From positions 186,001 through 250,000 of the forward strand of contig JAOCPU010000049.1 of the NCBI GenBank assembly GCA_035772785.1: DNA of 64,000 nucleotides, given 5' to 3'. Position 1 is the stretch's first letter, and every line of letters begins with the position of its first letter. Positions 46,491 through 57,748 of the stretch are shown piece after piece. The notes below the pieces were generated by a model, which did not search any database, was not told the origin of the DNA, and saw only the letters and a list, made by a program, of their open reading frames with translations. The stretch is from Phlebiopsis flavidoalba. Lineage: Eukaryota; Basidiomycota; Agaricomycetes; Polyporales; Phanerochaetaceae. Both the position numbers and the translations under genes were made by a program.

Positions 46491-47672
46491 GGTAAGGGAG
46501 AGTATGGGTCAAGAGTGCTGTTTGTTGCTGGACCACAGGTCCTGCACCGTACTCATTAAATACCTGAGCATTCATTCGTCACAGCAAATAGTGGGCCATT
46601 TTGCTGATGAGGAGGAAGCTACATTACGAAGTATCTAGATCGCATACGGCTATTTGGCCCCTGTCAATGCGTTTTCAATGGAACGTGGTAACGTTGAGGC
46701 GCACCCCTGCATAGCAGTCTCTGTCGCTTGAGCTGTAGTCATGTTATTAATAAGCATAAACGCGCGAAGACTGAGAGTGAAGATCTTGTCGCGTGGCTTG
46801 GGAGGACCGAACTTGCCTTAGTCAATTCCCGATTCGCCGGACTCGCGACCTCGGCGGCGCGTAGCCGCCAGAACGAGCAGCAACGCATCAACGAAAGCAT
46901 TCGTGTGCTGCGGTCTGCCTCGTTTACCACGCAGAGATGCCTCTCATCGCCATCCCGTCAACTCTGACGCGACAGTGTGGATATAGGAAAGGAGGACCAG
47001 TAGCTTGTCGATATCACGATATTATCGTATTCACGGCGGTCCGTGCACCACGGATAGAAAATTCATTGAGGGCCGAGGCTGGCTTCTAGAGGCGAGAATC
47101 TTTCCTAGCAGATAACAAGTAAAGAGGGCTGAGCTTAAAATCGTGGGGCTGTTATTGCTATGTACTTCAAACAGACATAGCTACGCACCATTGTCAGGCT
47201 GTTGAAATGTTTGCAGGACAAGCAAGAGGCTCCCACACTCTTCCATACTCTTGTGAAATCGGCGAGCATATTGAATATCTAGAGCGTTTCAGAAGCGCGG
47301 TATGATTGGTACTCACGGCCGCCAGACGAATGACAAGTCGTCGACGCGCGTCTACGGCAAGCGGGGGCATGGTGGCGTAGTTCCCACGATCACATTCACT
47401 CTATACTGTCGTTACATCATGTTCAAACGGCATCTGAGAAGTCAGGGACAATGTAGTTCTCGGCAGAAGCATGAGAGAAAGATATATTTGGATTATAGCT
47501 ATAGCTTCTATTACACGATATGAAGTAGGTATAGGCATAGTACAAGACGTCGATAAAGAGTACATGGGGAGACAATGATACAAAGGCACGAACAACGACA
47601 AACACAAACTCATGAGATCACAGCTAGAGACAGAGGACAGCGGAGAATAGATGTGGAGAAGAAAGACGACCT
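46491..47672. other. Stretch without a supported gene
   Basis: This holds the upstream flank of AAD copy 2 and the 3' flank of ribonucleotide reductase. A plus-strand ORF at 46728-46967 (with FAGLATSAARSRQNEQQRI) reads like protein but stands alone and matches nothing I know. Confidence 0.35.
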
Positions 47673-50600
47673 TTACGCAGTAAGCACATCAAGCACGCTT
47701 CCTTGTTCTCGAATCGAACACCCAAGGAGCTTCGCCTGTTCGAGCTCACGCTCCTTCTGTCCTCTGCAATGTCTGCAGCGAACTCAGGATCGGCCTCCGC
47801 CGCCTTGCGACGTCCGCGTCGAGTGTATCTTCGGTTGGGGGTGTTCGTCGAGCGACATAAGAAATCTTCTGTGAATGGGCACAGACACCACCAATAAAAC
47901 AAAAGAATCAAAAAAACAGCTGCGCCGTCGCAGACTCAGCCTTAGGGGTGATCGAGTCGAGAGGCATGGGCTCCCTCCCTGGATGTGTGTGACCACGGAA
48001 GGGGTAGACGGGGTGGTGGGTATGACGGTGACGAGAAGGGGACACGAGACTTAGGGGGACGACGGCCGTTGGTCTTGAGCTCGCGCAGCCGCTGCGACTC
48101 TTTGAGCATTCCCCTGGTCAACGTGTGTGTCAACGTGTGAACTGGATAGCCTGTGCTTGTGCAGGCCGCGTGCGGAGGTAGTACATGCCGGTCTTGAGAC
48201 CCTTCTTCCAGCCGTAGAAGTGCATACTCGTCGTGAGCTGGCCAACCGTGGGTGACTGAAGATGGACGTTGAGAGACTGGCTCTGGCAGATGAAGGCACC
48301 GCGGTCAGCAGCGAGGTCAAGGACCTTCTCTTTTGCGAGATCTCCCAAACGGTCTTGTAGATTGCCTTGATGTCGTCAGGAATACCGTTGATGCTCTGAA
48401 TCGAACCATTGTTGGCAATGATCATGTTCTTCATCTGATCGTCCCAAAGCTTGAGGTCGACAAGCTCGCGAAGGAGCCATGGGCAGACGATCTGGAACTC
48501 TCGCGGCAAGAACACGGGCGGGTATAGATGTTACTACAAACTCCTAAGTTTCATGACCGTAGGGGGGGCGGCAGCAAATAAAAAGGATAGACGTACCTAG
48601 TGTAAGGCTCGAAACATTCGTTGAATCCGAGAATCTGAAACTGGTTGATGCGATGCAGTGGGCATGGGGTGCGAGGAGTAGAGAGTTTCGGGCGGAGGAG
48701 GGCCAGTCCTTGCAACCTTAGCCTTCAGGCTAGACCAATCCCAGAGATCGCTAGGGGTTATGCCCCAAAGGTCGTACTGCAAGGGGCAGTTGGGCCCTTG
48801 CTCGCGAAGAGCAGGAGGGACCTGCCTTCGTAAGTCTCGTAGGGGGCCCTCAATTTCAGCGATGTCGCTGCTCGCCTCGACGGCGGCATGGTAGATGGTC
48901 TCGAAGATCTGCTTGTTGAGCAGGCAGGCGCGCCTCGGGGGAGTCGAAGGGCATACGGAGCGCCATGAAGGCGTCCGCAAGCACAATACCGTTCACACCG
49001 ATGCCAATGGGGCGGTGACGCATGTTAGAACGGCGAGACTCGGGGATGGGGTAGTAGTTGACATCAATAATGCGGTTCAGGTTGTATGCGACAACCTTGG
49101 CGATGTCGTGGAGCTTCTGGAAGTTTGTAGACTCCGTTCTCGATGAAGGAAGGCAGGGCGATGGAGGCGAGATTGCAGACGGCGGTCTCATCGGGAGCAG
49201 AGTACTCGATGATCTCGGTACACAGGTTCGACGACTTGATGGTACCGAGGTTCTGCTGGTTCGATTTCGCTGAATATATTGTGAGAAACAACTGAATATC
49301 TCTGAATGCAATAAAACACTTACCGTTCGCAGAGTCCTTGTAGAGCATGAAAGGACCGCCGGTCTCGATCTGGGCTTCAAGGATAGCGTACCACAGCTTC
49401 TGGGCTTCGATAGTCTTGCGACCGCGTCCTTCCGCGCTCCGTACTTCTCGTAGAGCTCTTCGAACTCGTCACCCCAGACCTCGTGCAAGCGGGGAGCCTC
49501 GTTTGGGCAGAACAACGTCCATTTCCCATTGGCCTCGACACGCTTCATGCTTCAGGTGCTATCAAGTGCATTAGCGGGGTGGGCGAGTCATTCAGAGCGA
49601 GCGGAGAACATACAAGAGGTCGGGAATCCAGAGAGCGTAGAACAAATCACGGGCACGGACTTCTTCCTTTCCGTGGTTCTTACGGAGGGTCGATGAACTC
49701 AAAGACATCAGCGTGCCAAGGCTCGAGGTAAATGGCGAAGGCACCCGGACGCTTGTTACCGCCCTGGTCGACATAGCGGGCAGTCGCGTCGTAATGCACG
49801 GAGCATGGGCACGATGCCGTTTGAGTAGCCGTTGGTACCAGCGATGTAGGAGCTACATAAATGAGATCATATCTCACAAAAAAGCGAATCAAACTTACCC
49901 AGTAGCACGGATGTTGTGAATGTTCAAGCCAATACCACCGGCAGTCTTGCTGATCATGGCACAGCTCTTCAGGGTATCGTAGATGCCCTCAATTGAATCG
50001 TCCTTCATGCAGACCAAGAAGCATGAGCTCAGCTGCGGGGGGTTCGGGGTGCCGGCATTGAAGAGTGTTGGTGAAGCGTGAGTGAAGAACCGCTCGGACA
50101 TGAGGTTGTAGGTCTGAATGGCGCGGTCGATGTCACTACCGTGAATACCGACGAGGCGACACGCATAAGAAGATGTTGCGGTCGCTCAGCGACGCGGCCA
50201 TTGATCTTCAGCAGGTAAGAACGCTCAAGGGTTTTAAAACCGAAGCTGTCGAAGGGTTAGCCACGTTGTGATTTGATCATGATGATAAAACGTACAAGTT
50301 GTAGCTGAAATCACGGCTGTAGATGACAGCGGGAGTCCAGCTTCTCAGCATTAGCCATCACCACCTCGTACGTGTCCTTCGAGATCATGCTCGCCGGCCG
50401 GCCGTTCTTTGGGTTGACTAAGCGAAGGTATTCATAAGCCGAGACATCGCACACGAGAAGTGAAGGATACTACGCACCGTACTCATACAAATCTTTGATG
50501 ACAGCGGAGAAACTCTTCTTGGTCTCCTTGTGCAGATTTGACACCGCGATGCGCGCGGCAAGGATAGCGTAGTCCGGGTGCTTCGTTGTCATGTACGCAG

Positions 50601-51108
50601 CCGTCTCCGCAGCAAGATTCTGGTGGACGGTATCACTTGAGGCAGCTACTTCAGCACGAGAATAGGGAAGGACGCACGTCAAGCTCTACCGTGGTGACAC
50701 CATTGTAGACACCGGCCGATGACCTTCTGCGCGATGCTACGACGCGGTCAAAAAACAACAACAGGGGCGCTCCCAAAACAGGACTCACGCAATGGGGGTC
50801 GAACATATTCAGTGTCGAGACCGTAGCAAAGCTTCTGGATACGCGCTGTGATCTAAGGCAAGTCGCGTCATAAAAACGAAGGGACCCCTGTCAAAAAAGC
50901 GAACCATCGCATACCTTGTCGAACTGAACGCGTTCCTTGCGACTGTGGGCATTAGAAGGATCAGTATACTCATGTCTGGTATGGTGACACGTTTGTAGGA
51001 GGCACTGACCCATCTGTGAGGAACGCGTGTCACAATGGGGCAAAGTCAGCGGAGGCCACGAGGTCTAGAGCGCGCTGTGTGCGTACCTCGCTTGAAGACG
51101 TAAGCCAT
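47673..51108 (-). CDS. RNR1: Ribonucleoside-diphosphate reductase large subunit
   Basis: This is the catalytic subunit of class Ia ribonucleotide reductase, which makes deoxyribonucleotides for DNA synthesis with the small subunit encoded elsewhere. The start [18 protein letters not shown] is built from exons of 22, 4 and 28 nt (51087-51108, 51010-51013, 50915-50942). Then [84 protein letters not shown] (active-site Cys), [132 protein letters not shown] and [18 protein letters not shown]. The end ENKEACLMC gives the redox CxxC tail. The stop at 47673 is the nearest TAA allowing one frame correction. More than ten introns; frame errors in most exons downstream of the first ones. Confidence 0.96.
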
Positions 51109-51338
51109 GTCGCGAAAGTGTGCGCTGGACCCTACAGGAGCGCGGCGATGAGAGGTGGCGACGGGGTAGGGAGGGGGGGAGAGGTCGTGGTATGGGTTGA
51201 AAGCGGAGACGCGACGACGCGAAAAAGTCTTATATAATAATTAATAATATTCGCGACCGTGAGAAAATCACGGCCTCGTTTACGAGCGTGTCTCTGCGCG
51301 TCTGTTCGCGTTCTTTACCTCTGTTTGTTGCGTCCACC
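51109..51338. promoter_or_regulatory. Bidirectional promoter of RNR1 with two MCB-like ACGCGA boxes
   Basis: 230 bp separate RNR1 (-) from the orphan gene (+). ACGCGA occurs at 51209-51214 and 51217-51222, matching the core bound by MBF-type (Swi6/Mbp1) factors that drive G1/S genes, including ribonucleotide reductase, in yeasts. TTATATAA at 51229-51236 is a TATA candidate for either gene. The binding-site role is inferred from the motif and the target gene. Confidence 0.55.
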
Positions 51339-52266
51339 ATGCCTTCATATAGCGTCCCCTACGTCCACAGTGGTGACCCAGCCTATGCCCCACCTGGTCC
51401 TTCGCGCGCCCTCTCCAACGAGCTCCATTGGAACGGACTATGGACCGGACGAGCCAGTAGGCGACGAAAATGATATTCCAGACGCAGAGTTTTCCAGGAA
51501 CTGCCTGGAAAGATTGAGGCTGAATGACATCCGTACGGTGGAACAAATTGCCTGCTTTGACCCTTTGTTACCCAAATGCAATAATGCAGAGGAAGAAAAA
51601 GGTGAGCGGCTCAAATGCACCTTTCTGCCTACTTGAGCTCATAGAGTGCTAGACATGCACCACCGCGTAATGCGGTATCTGCGCAGTAGGGTTCAGGCTC
51701 TGGAAGCAGACGCTGTTGTCCTTTGTTTGAGCAAACAGTTCTTCGTGGAACTGCTATCACAGAAGAGCGAAAACCCTCCTCAGACAATATCGATCACATT
51801 CTCCAGAGCATGATGGGCACAAGCATCACTCCCCCTACGGCGACCACTCCCGCTCCTTCTTTTGCACCTCTTTCCTACCCCCTCGACGCCCTTAAACATC
51901 AGTGAAGACTTGCTGGGCGGCAGACCCATGCTTGACTTCCCATCTCCTAGTTCCACTGGCGGTTTTGTCTTTCCTACTCCAGCGGCAGACTCGAGTACCC
52001 CTGCAGCGAATAGTAACGCATAACCAGAAACATGGGGAAGACCCGTCGATAACCTCTTTGGATCCTCTCTTGGCACTCCCTTTCTTTCCTTGGATCATGT
52101 ATGTGTATCACTACTGAAATCGAACGGATGTAGCATATATCATCGCGCCGATACCGTCGATTCACGCGCCAAGCTTGTCATGGGCGGCGCACGCAAGACT
52201 GCCTCCAACTTCTTCAAAGCGGGTTCTCAGATAAGCAATGGACCCACCCAAGCATTTTCACTCTGA
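51339..52266 (+). CDS. Orphan protein of low-complexity type, divergent from RNR1
   Basis: MPSYSVPYVHSGDPAYAPPG opens at 51339. After one frame change come PSPTSSIGTDYGPDEPVGDE, NDIPDAEFSRNCLERLRLND, IRTVEQIACFDPLLPKCNNA and EEEK at a gtgagc donor. A later exon reads LFEQTVLRGTAITEERKPSS, DNIDHILQSMMGTSITPPTA, followed by a Pro/Ser/Thr-rich part and, in the next frame, SEDLLGGRPMLDFPSPSSTG, GFVFPTPAADSSTPAANSNA. Further coding-like sequence runs to MGGARKTASNFFKAGSQISN and a TGA at 52264; alternatively the gene ends at the TAA at 52021. The Pro/Ser/Gly and acidic make-up suggests a mostly disordered regulatory protein. No domain is recognised. Confidence 0.58.
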
Positions 52267-52510
52267 AAGGCCCACAAAATCTTCAGAGCGAGCATCCTCT
52301 GAACCTTCGAACTGCAAAAACAAAACCGTGTCTCGAAGACAGGGCGTAATCGTTATCATTCGTGATCTAGCATGCAACTACGTAATGACAGCTTTGCCAG
52401 TATGAATCTCTTGAATATTGTACAACAGGTGTCTAAAACCTACAACGTTAAATAAACCCACACTACACAAGCCCTACCGATACAGCACAAGAAAGAACCA
52501 TAGATGAACC

Positions 52511-54061
52511 TTACAACAGCGGCGGGGGGGCGACGACCTCCTCCACAAAATAGTCTGGCAGCGCATCCTCGACCATTTTGATCTTCATCCTGGATCGCCT
52601 TGCGAACGGTCATCCTGCAGTCCTGGTGCATATAAGTCGCACTGCCCCAGCGCACAAAGTCCTTCGAGATCGTGCGCAGCCGCCCGAGGACGTCGGCGAG
52701 CCCGAGCGAGAGCACGGCGTCGCTCTTGGTTTTATTCTCCTTCCAGAAGTCGAGCCAACATTGCGTGCAGCCGTGTTGGTGCCATGTCGCGCTGCATGCC
52801 GCGGCATGCTCGTATGTCAGCTGGCGGTGTCGCGCGCAGCCGCTCCCAGACGATCGTGAGCCGGTGGTAGCCCATGAGCAGCCGCATCTTCTGCTCGGGC
52901 GTGACGAGGAGCCGGCCTTCGGAGTCGAGAATGCTTTGCGGCTCCTCATCGGTTGTAGCCGTGAGAGATGGGGAACGTGGTGAACGCGCGCAGGGAGTTG
53001 GAGGACGAGGACGAGGGCCGCGGTGTGCGTGTGGGGGCGACAACAACATTCGCCTTCTGCATGACCTCGAAGTACGCGATGCCGCGGAGTTGGCGGAGGT
53101 CCAGCTCGTCAGCGAGCGACATGGCGAGATGGGCGTATTGTATTGAGAAACCCATGAGCTGCTTCATGACGTCGATCATGGTCGCCAGTAGCCGCTCGTG
53201 TGAGCACAATTGTGCGAGGCGCATGAGCCGGGAGATGAGCGCGCCATTGGATGCAATCGCTTGGGGCGAGGGGCTGCTTGGGGAAGCGGTGCGGAGAAGG
53301 GTGAGGGGGATACAGTTGAAGAGGCGATTGCTGAGGCAGTGAGCGGGGACACCGAGGAGCTGAGGGCCCCAGTTGCGGACGGGGGGAGATAGAAGAGCGG
53401 CGGGGCGGGCTTGCGGTTAACGTGCTCGTTGATCACATCGAGTGCCCAACCGTTTCTATCGAGCGGAAGTGGTACTTGAAAGAGACGCGGGCGATGTCGA
53501 TGAGGCGGTTCAGGCGCGTGAGGTCGATGATCTGTGGCGTTGATATGTCGGCGAGCTCGTGCGGTCTGGGAAGTGGGGACGTAAGGAGTGTGAAATGGAA
53601 GGACAGGGTCGAGTTTAGGACGTACAAGGCATAGAGCACCCAAGGAAGTTCTTGAACTCGGATACGGATTCCCCCTGCAGCCACACGGGCATGTCATCGG
53701 AAGTGCCCTCGACCTCGTGCTGACCTTGTGGTAGCGAGAACATGGAACTGAAGAGTGAGCCATCTTGGCAAGTAGTGTTCGATGCACCTTTGTGCGTTAA
53801 TGTCAAGATTAGCTCAAAGTTGTGCGCATATAGGCACCCTAACGTACGTTGAACAGTGTGTTTTCGACTCTCAGGATGCAGCTTCCATCATATAAGTAGT
53901 AATTGTCGTCCTTGACGAGGGGGCCGTCGAGTTTGTGCTCTTCTTGGAAGCTGTAGCATCTCCTCTATCTCGTCGTCAACTCGAGTCCGCTTCAACGTGA
54001 AACCGTCCTCCGTTAACGAGTGCGAGCGCGACCTTTTTCCTGCAGACGCGGGCGAGCTCAT
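52511..54061 (-). CDS. BTB/POZ domain protein, copy 1
   Basis: MSSPASAGKRSRSHSLTEDG opens at 54061 with a Ser/Arg-rich head (FTLKRTRVDDEIEE). The BTB domain follows: an exon with YYLYDGSCILRVENTLFNVH, then GSLFSSMFSLPQGQHEVEGT, SDDMPVWLQGESVSEFKNFL, GALYA, and after introns the back part LTRLNRLIDIARVSFKYHFR. A long C-terminal region has LMRLAQLCSHERLLATMIDV, MKQLMGFSIQYAHLAMSLAD, ELDLRQLRGIAYFEVMQKAN, LLVTPEQKMRLLMGYHRLTI and the end VEDALPDYFVEEVVAPPPLL with a stop at 52511. Agaricomycetes carry many such genes; some family members recruit targets to Cul3 ubiquitin ligase. The C-terminal helical half is shared with the BTB gene at 56431. Gene is divergent from the reductase at 54600. Confidence 0.8.
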
Positions 54062-54599
54062 CGTCGGCGAGAGAAGAGGGGGTAGGGGGAAGCAAAGCGA
54101 CAAAAAGGGGCGTATGCTGGGAGTTAAATGAAAGCTTGTGGCGTCGGGGAGAAGACCGAGTAGATATACTTGCTATGGCAAGGATGAAAGAGGAGGTAGC
54201 ATTTCATTGGACTGAGCATGAGCGTCAGGATCAAGTTGCCTGTGCCTGCCCTGCAGCTATCCCCGGCCCCGAGCCCAGATCACCGACCTCCTGATCCGCT
54301 CGGCGTCGTGCCGACGGCCCCCTCGACAGGCCTCGGCGACGCCGCCAGATAGCGACCACAAGCTTTTGACCCTCGCACAATGTGGCCCGGCGGGCACCAC
54401 GGAACGGCATCAGCTCCCAGGACCCATCTGGACAGCCGCGCGGCGCGCACGCCGACTGAGATCATTCGTGCGAAGGATGAGTAAGTCGCCTTGTGGGAAC
54501 TCCTGGGATACGCTCCTCTTGCCCTGAAACACCTTCAAGACGACCACGGCGGGCGACTTTTTCCACCTCCACCGCCGACTCAACGCTTGTCGTAACCAT
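54062..54599. promoter_or_regulatory. Shared upstream region of BTB copy 1 and the third aldo-keto reductase
   Basis: 538 bp between two divergent start codons. The middle (54280-54480) is GC-rich. A weak TATA-like GTAGATATAC lies at about 54160, about 100 bp upstream of the BTB ATG. No clear element is seen for the reductase. Confidence 0.35.
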
Positions 54600-56041
54600 G
54601 CCTTTCGGGACAGTGACGCTCAACGATGGCAGCGAGGTCAGAAAGCAGTTCGCCAAGAGAAAGAGAGCCTGCTCACATCCCGTCCTGTAGATGCCAACCA
54701 TTGCCTACGGCACTGGCTCAAAGTGGAAGGGACAGGTGTGCTCTCTCTACTATACCAACCGCTTGAAAACTTGCTCAATTGAATGCCCCCCCCCATGTGA
54801 AGGATGTGACGGCTTACGTAGAACAAGCCATCGAAGTCGGGTTCTCGCACATAGACACGGCTCAGTGTCAGTCCACCATATAGTCCTACGGTGACGCCAC
54901 TGACAACCAGTCATATAGTCTACGGCACAGAGGAGTTTGTCGGTGCGGCTATCAAAGAGAGCGGCCTCTCGCGCTCTGAGCTGTTCATCACGACCAAGTA
55001 CTCTGGAATGAAACCCGAAGATGAGTCTATAAACGATAGTCTGAGCAAGGTATGATTCCCTCTCCTGAGATAGCAATAACTTTATCAATGCACTCATCGC
55101 TCGAAAATAGCTTGGATTGGACGCTGTGTGGGACCTCTATCTCATTCATAACCCTATAACTATCAAGGACATTCCTAAAAACCTGGTCGAAACTCGAAGA
55201 AGCGAAGAAGGCTGGAAAGGCAAAGTCAGTCATCCCTCAATATCAATTCCTATTGCATCATCCGTCTCACTGCATATCACTACGTCTAGGAGCATTGGTG
55301 TGAGCAACTTCACCTTGAAGCAGTTGCAAGACCTAGTCAAGACCGCCACAGTCGTTCCCGCCGTCAATCAGGTCCGCGTCATCCTTGCCGCTGATACTTA
55401 TCATGTAAATGCTCACATCCGCTCAACAGATCTTCTTTAACCCGTATAACTATGCGGATAACAAAGCGCTACTCGAATTCTCGCCGCTCAACACGGCATC
55501 GTCACCGAAGCTTACAGCAGCCTTGCGTAGGCAGTTTCTCCTACGGGGATCACAGTACAGCCACTTACTCATCCTCAGGCCCATAACTCGCTATCCCGGT
55601 GGGCCGGTCGATGCACCCGTCAACGCTGCCGCCAAGCGCCTTGGTGCGACGTCTACACAGGTCATCCTTGCGTGGGTTCGGGCCAAGGGTGTGTGGTGAT
55701 CGTCACGTACGCTTTCCACATTTCCTTGTCATATCCGGACCTCGGCTGACATGTGAGTTTAGGACGAGCTCCACCAAAGAGCACATGCAGGAGTACTTGG
55801 ATGTGGGCGACCTTCGTGAGTACCCTCGGTTCCACGTCTTACCTCCTTTTCCTGACTCTATCACGCCCCAGCCGAGCTTACGAAGGAGGAAATCACCGCT
55901 ATTGACGAGGCTGGTGCCAAGGGTCCGCCGAGCGCGGTCCGGCAAGTGTCGTACCGCCTCCAACAACGTTGGAGGGAAGTCGTCCTTGCTTTGGTCCTTG
56001 TACTGCTGGTTGCTTTCCGGTACTTGCACGCCGTATTATGA
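54600..56041 (+). CDS. Aldo-keto reductase with C-terminal membrane segment
   Basis: This is an AKR of the xylose reductase / Gcy1 / 2,5-diketogluconate reductase type. Exon 1 codes MPFGTVTLNDGSE; an intron ending at about 54690 is followed by MPTIAYGTGSKWKGQ, another intron, then DVTAYVEQAIEVGFSHIDTA (catalytic Asp), YGTEEFVGAAIKESGLSRSE (catalytic Tyr), LFITTKYSGMKPEDES (catalytic Lys) and LGLDAVWDLYLIHNP (catalytic His). Further on come SIGVSNFTLKQLQDLVKTAT, VVPAVNQ, LEFSPL, GGPVDAPVNAAAKRLGATST, QVILAWVRAKGVV, TSSTKEHMQEYLDVGDL and AELTKEEITAIDEAGAKGPP. Unusually, the protein ends in a hydrophobic stretch, VVLALVLVLLVAFRYLHAVL, preceded by RLQQRWRE, with a TGA at 56039. That looks like a tail anchor, placing the enzyme on a membrane. 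It is a different AKR subfamily from the two AAD genes. Frame errors are few, mainly at 55500-55680. Confidence 0.92.
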
Positions 56042-56430
56042 GGATCTTCCCTCCGTGCGGATATTTAGATTGATCTACGTATAGTTGTATGCGGTGTGAG
56101 TAGGTTTGACCCCCCGGTTTCGAGATGGATTTCGATACTCGTTGTCGATACACAGCATGTTTATCCGTATAGAATGGACAATGGTCTCTTCCAATCGTCC
56201 CAGGACACCGTATTAGTGTTTCGGAGGTACTGAGCCTAGGAGCTCACAAACAAGGTTTCTCCCAGTCCCGGCGGCCATCATTCGGTGCTTCAGACAGCCT
56301 CCGAGGCACTGACCACATCTTCTAGCCCCACCATCTTATAAGTAGCAGTGCTCTTCTACATACCACCTTCGTTGCTGTACCAGATACCCATACATATACC
56401 CGTGCCGCCGCCGCTCTCTATTTAACCAGA
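56042..56430. promoter_or_regulatory. Upstream region of BTB copy 2
   Basis: This holds the reductase 3' flank and the BTB promoter. TTATAAGTAG at about 56336 lies 95 bp before the ATG and is a TATA candidate; a second AT box, CTATTTAACC, is only 10 bp before the ATG. Confidence 0.4.
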
Positions 56431-57748
56431 ATGGACCACGAAGACCTCCACCCCGAGAGCCCCCTCATGAACAGCATCTCCAACAGCTTCCTCGGCGACG
56501 GCATGCTCTCGCTCTCGATACCAGGCCCCAGCAGAGACCCCACATACTACATCTTTGACGGAAACAGCGTTCTGCTGGTCGAGAACACGCCTCTTCAGGG
56601 TGCGTTCCGCGCTTCGATTCCAACCGGCGGCGTCGCTTGGCGGGCGGGGCTGATGCGTGTAACAGGTGCATAGGTCGACGTTGACGAAGGACAAGTCTGC
56701 ATTCGAGACGATGTTCCAGCTCTCCTCGGAGACAGACTCCTCGCGGTCTGAGTCGAGCGTGACGATTGCCACAGAGGGTGAGAGCGATGACAACCCTATC
56801 CGACTACAAGGAGACACTGCAGATGAGTTTCGCGCTTTGTTGTGGGCTCTTTATGCTCTGTGAGTTATATGCCAGACTTCCTCCTATTGTTTCCTCATAG
56901 AATTCCTATTCGTGAAGCCCACATGAACTGCTGATTGCAATGACCCCTGACGCGAACCCGGCGCAACTCGTCGCGCTCGCACGAATGAGCAACAAATACC
57001 AGTTCCGCTCGCTTGAACAGTGGGCCCTTGGTGCCCCTCAATGTTTACTACAACCGTCCCGGGGCATTCGATGACGTGCCCACCACACACCCTCCCACCC
57101 TCCCTCTTGGACCAATTACCGCCACACGGGGCGAACACAGCCCCCCTCCAACCATCTCTCACCCAGCTGACCGAGCTCGCCGCGCTCTGCGAGCGACACG
57201 ACCTACTCGAGGCCGCAATCCTGCGGTGGAAGCGGCTGATCATCGAGGGCAAGGACCTCGCGCAGGCGATCTGCGTCGGCGAGCGGTTCAACCTGCGGCC
57301 CGTGCTGGGGCTCGCGTTCCACGCGATGATGCTCAAGGGCAAGGCGGCGTGGGACGCGGACGCGCTGCTCTCGCGCGACCAGCGCGTGCGCCTGCTCTGC
57401 GGGTACTACGCGCTCAGCAAGCTCTCGGACGCGCTGCCGGCCAGCCCGCCCGTGCTCACGCACAGCGCGCGCTGCACGAGCGGGCAGCGGTGCACGAAGG
57501 CGTTTGGCGGCGTGTGGAAGCTCGTGTTTGACACGGGCACGCAGATGATTCCGTTTGCGCGCGAGGACGTGCTCGGGAGGATGTTTTTTGCGGAGTCGAT
57601 GATGAAGACTCTCGTCAAGGACGAGATTCCGACGCAGGGCGCCATGGATGGGCTTCAGCAGTGCAAGGAGAATGCGCTCTTTGCGGTGAACCTAAAGTTC
57701 CGGGAGATCAAGGAATCGCTCGCGGACTATTTTACGGATGAGTTTTGA
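56431..57748 (+). CDS. BTB/POZ domain protein, copy 2
   Basis: MDHEDLHPESPLMNSISNSF opens at 56431. The BTB core reads YYIFDGNSVLLVENTPL, then after an intron (about 56601-56670) VHRSTLTKDKSAFETMFQLS, NPIRLQGDTADEFRALLWAL, and YAL at the next donor. After introns come MTPDANPAQLVALARMSNKY, QFRSLEQWAL and then, past an intron ending at 57169, LTELAALCERHDLLEAAILR, WKRLIIEGKDLAQAICVGER and LGLAFHAMMLKGKAAWDADA. The end is ENALFAVNLKFREIKESLAD, YFTDEF and a TGA at 57746. The last exon of about 580 bp is open without any frame error, in contrast to most genes here. It is paralogous to the BTB gene at 52511-54061 in the BTB core and in the final helical region. Function as for that family. Confidence 0.8.
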
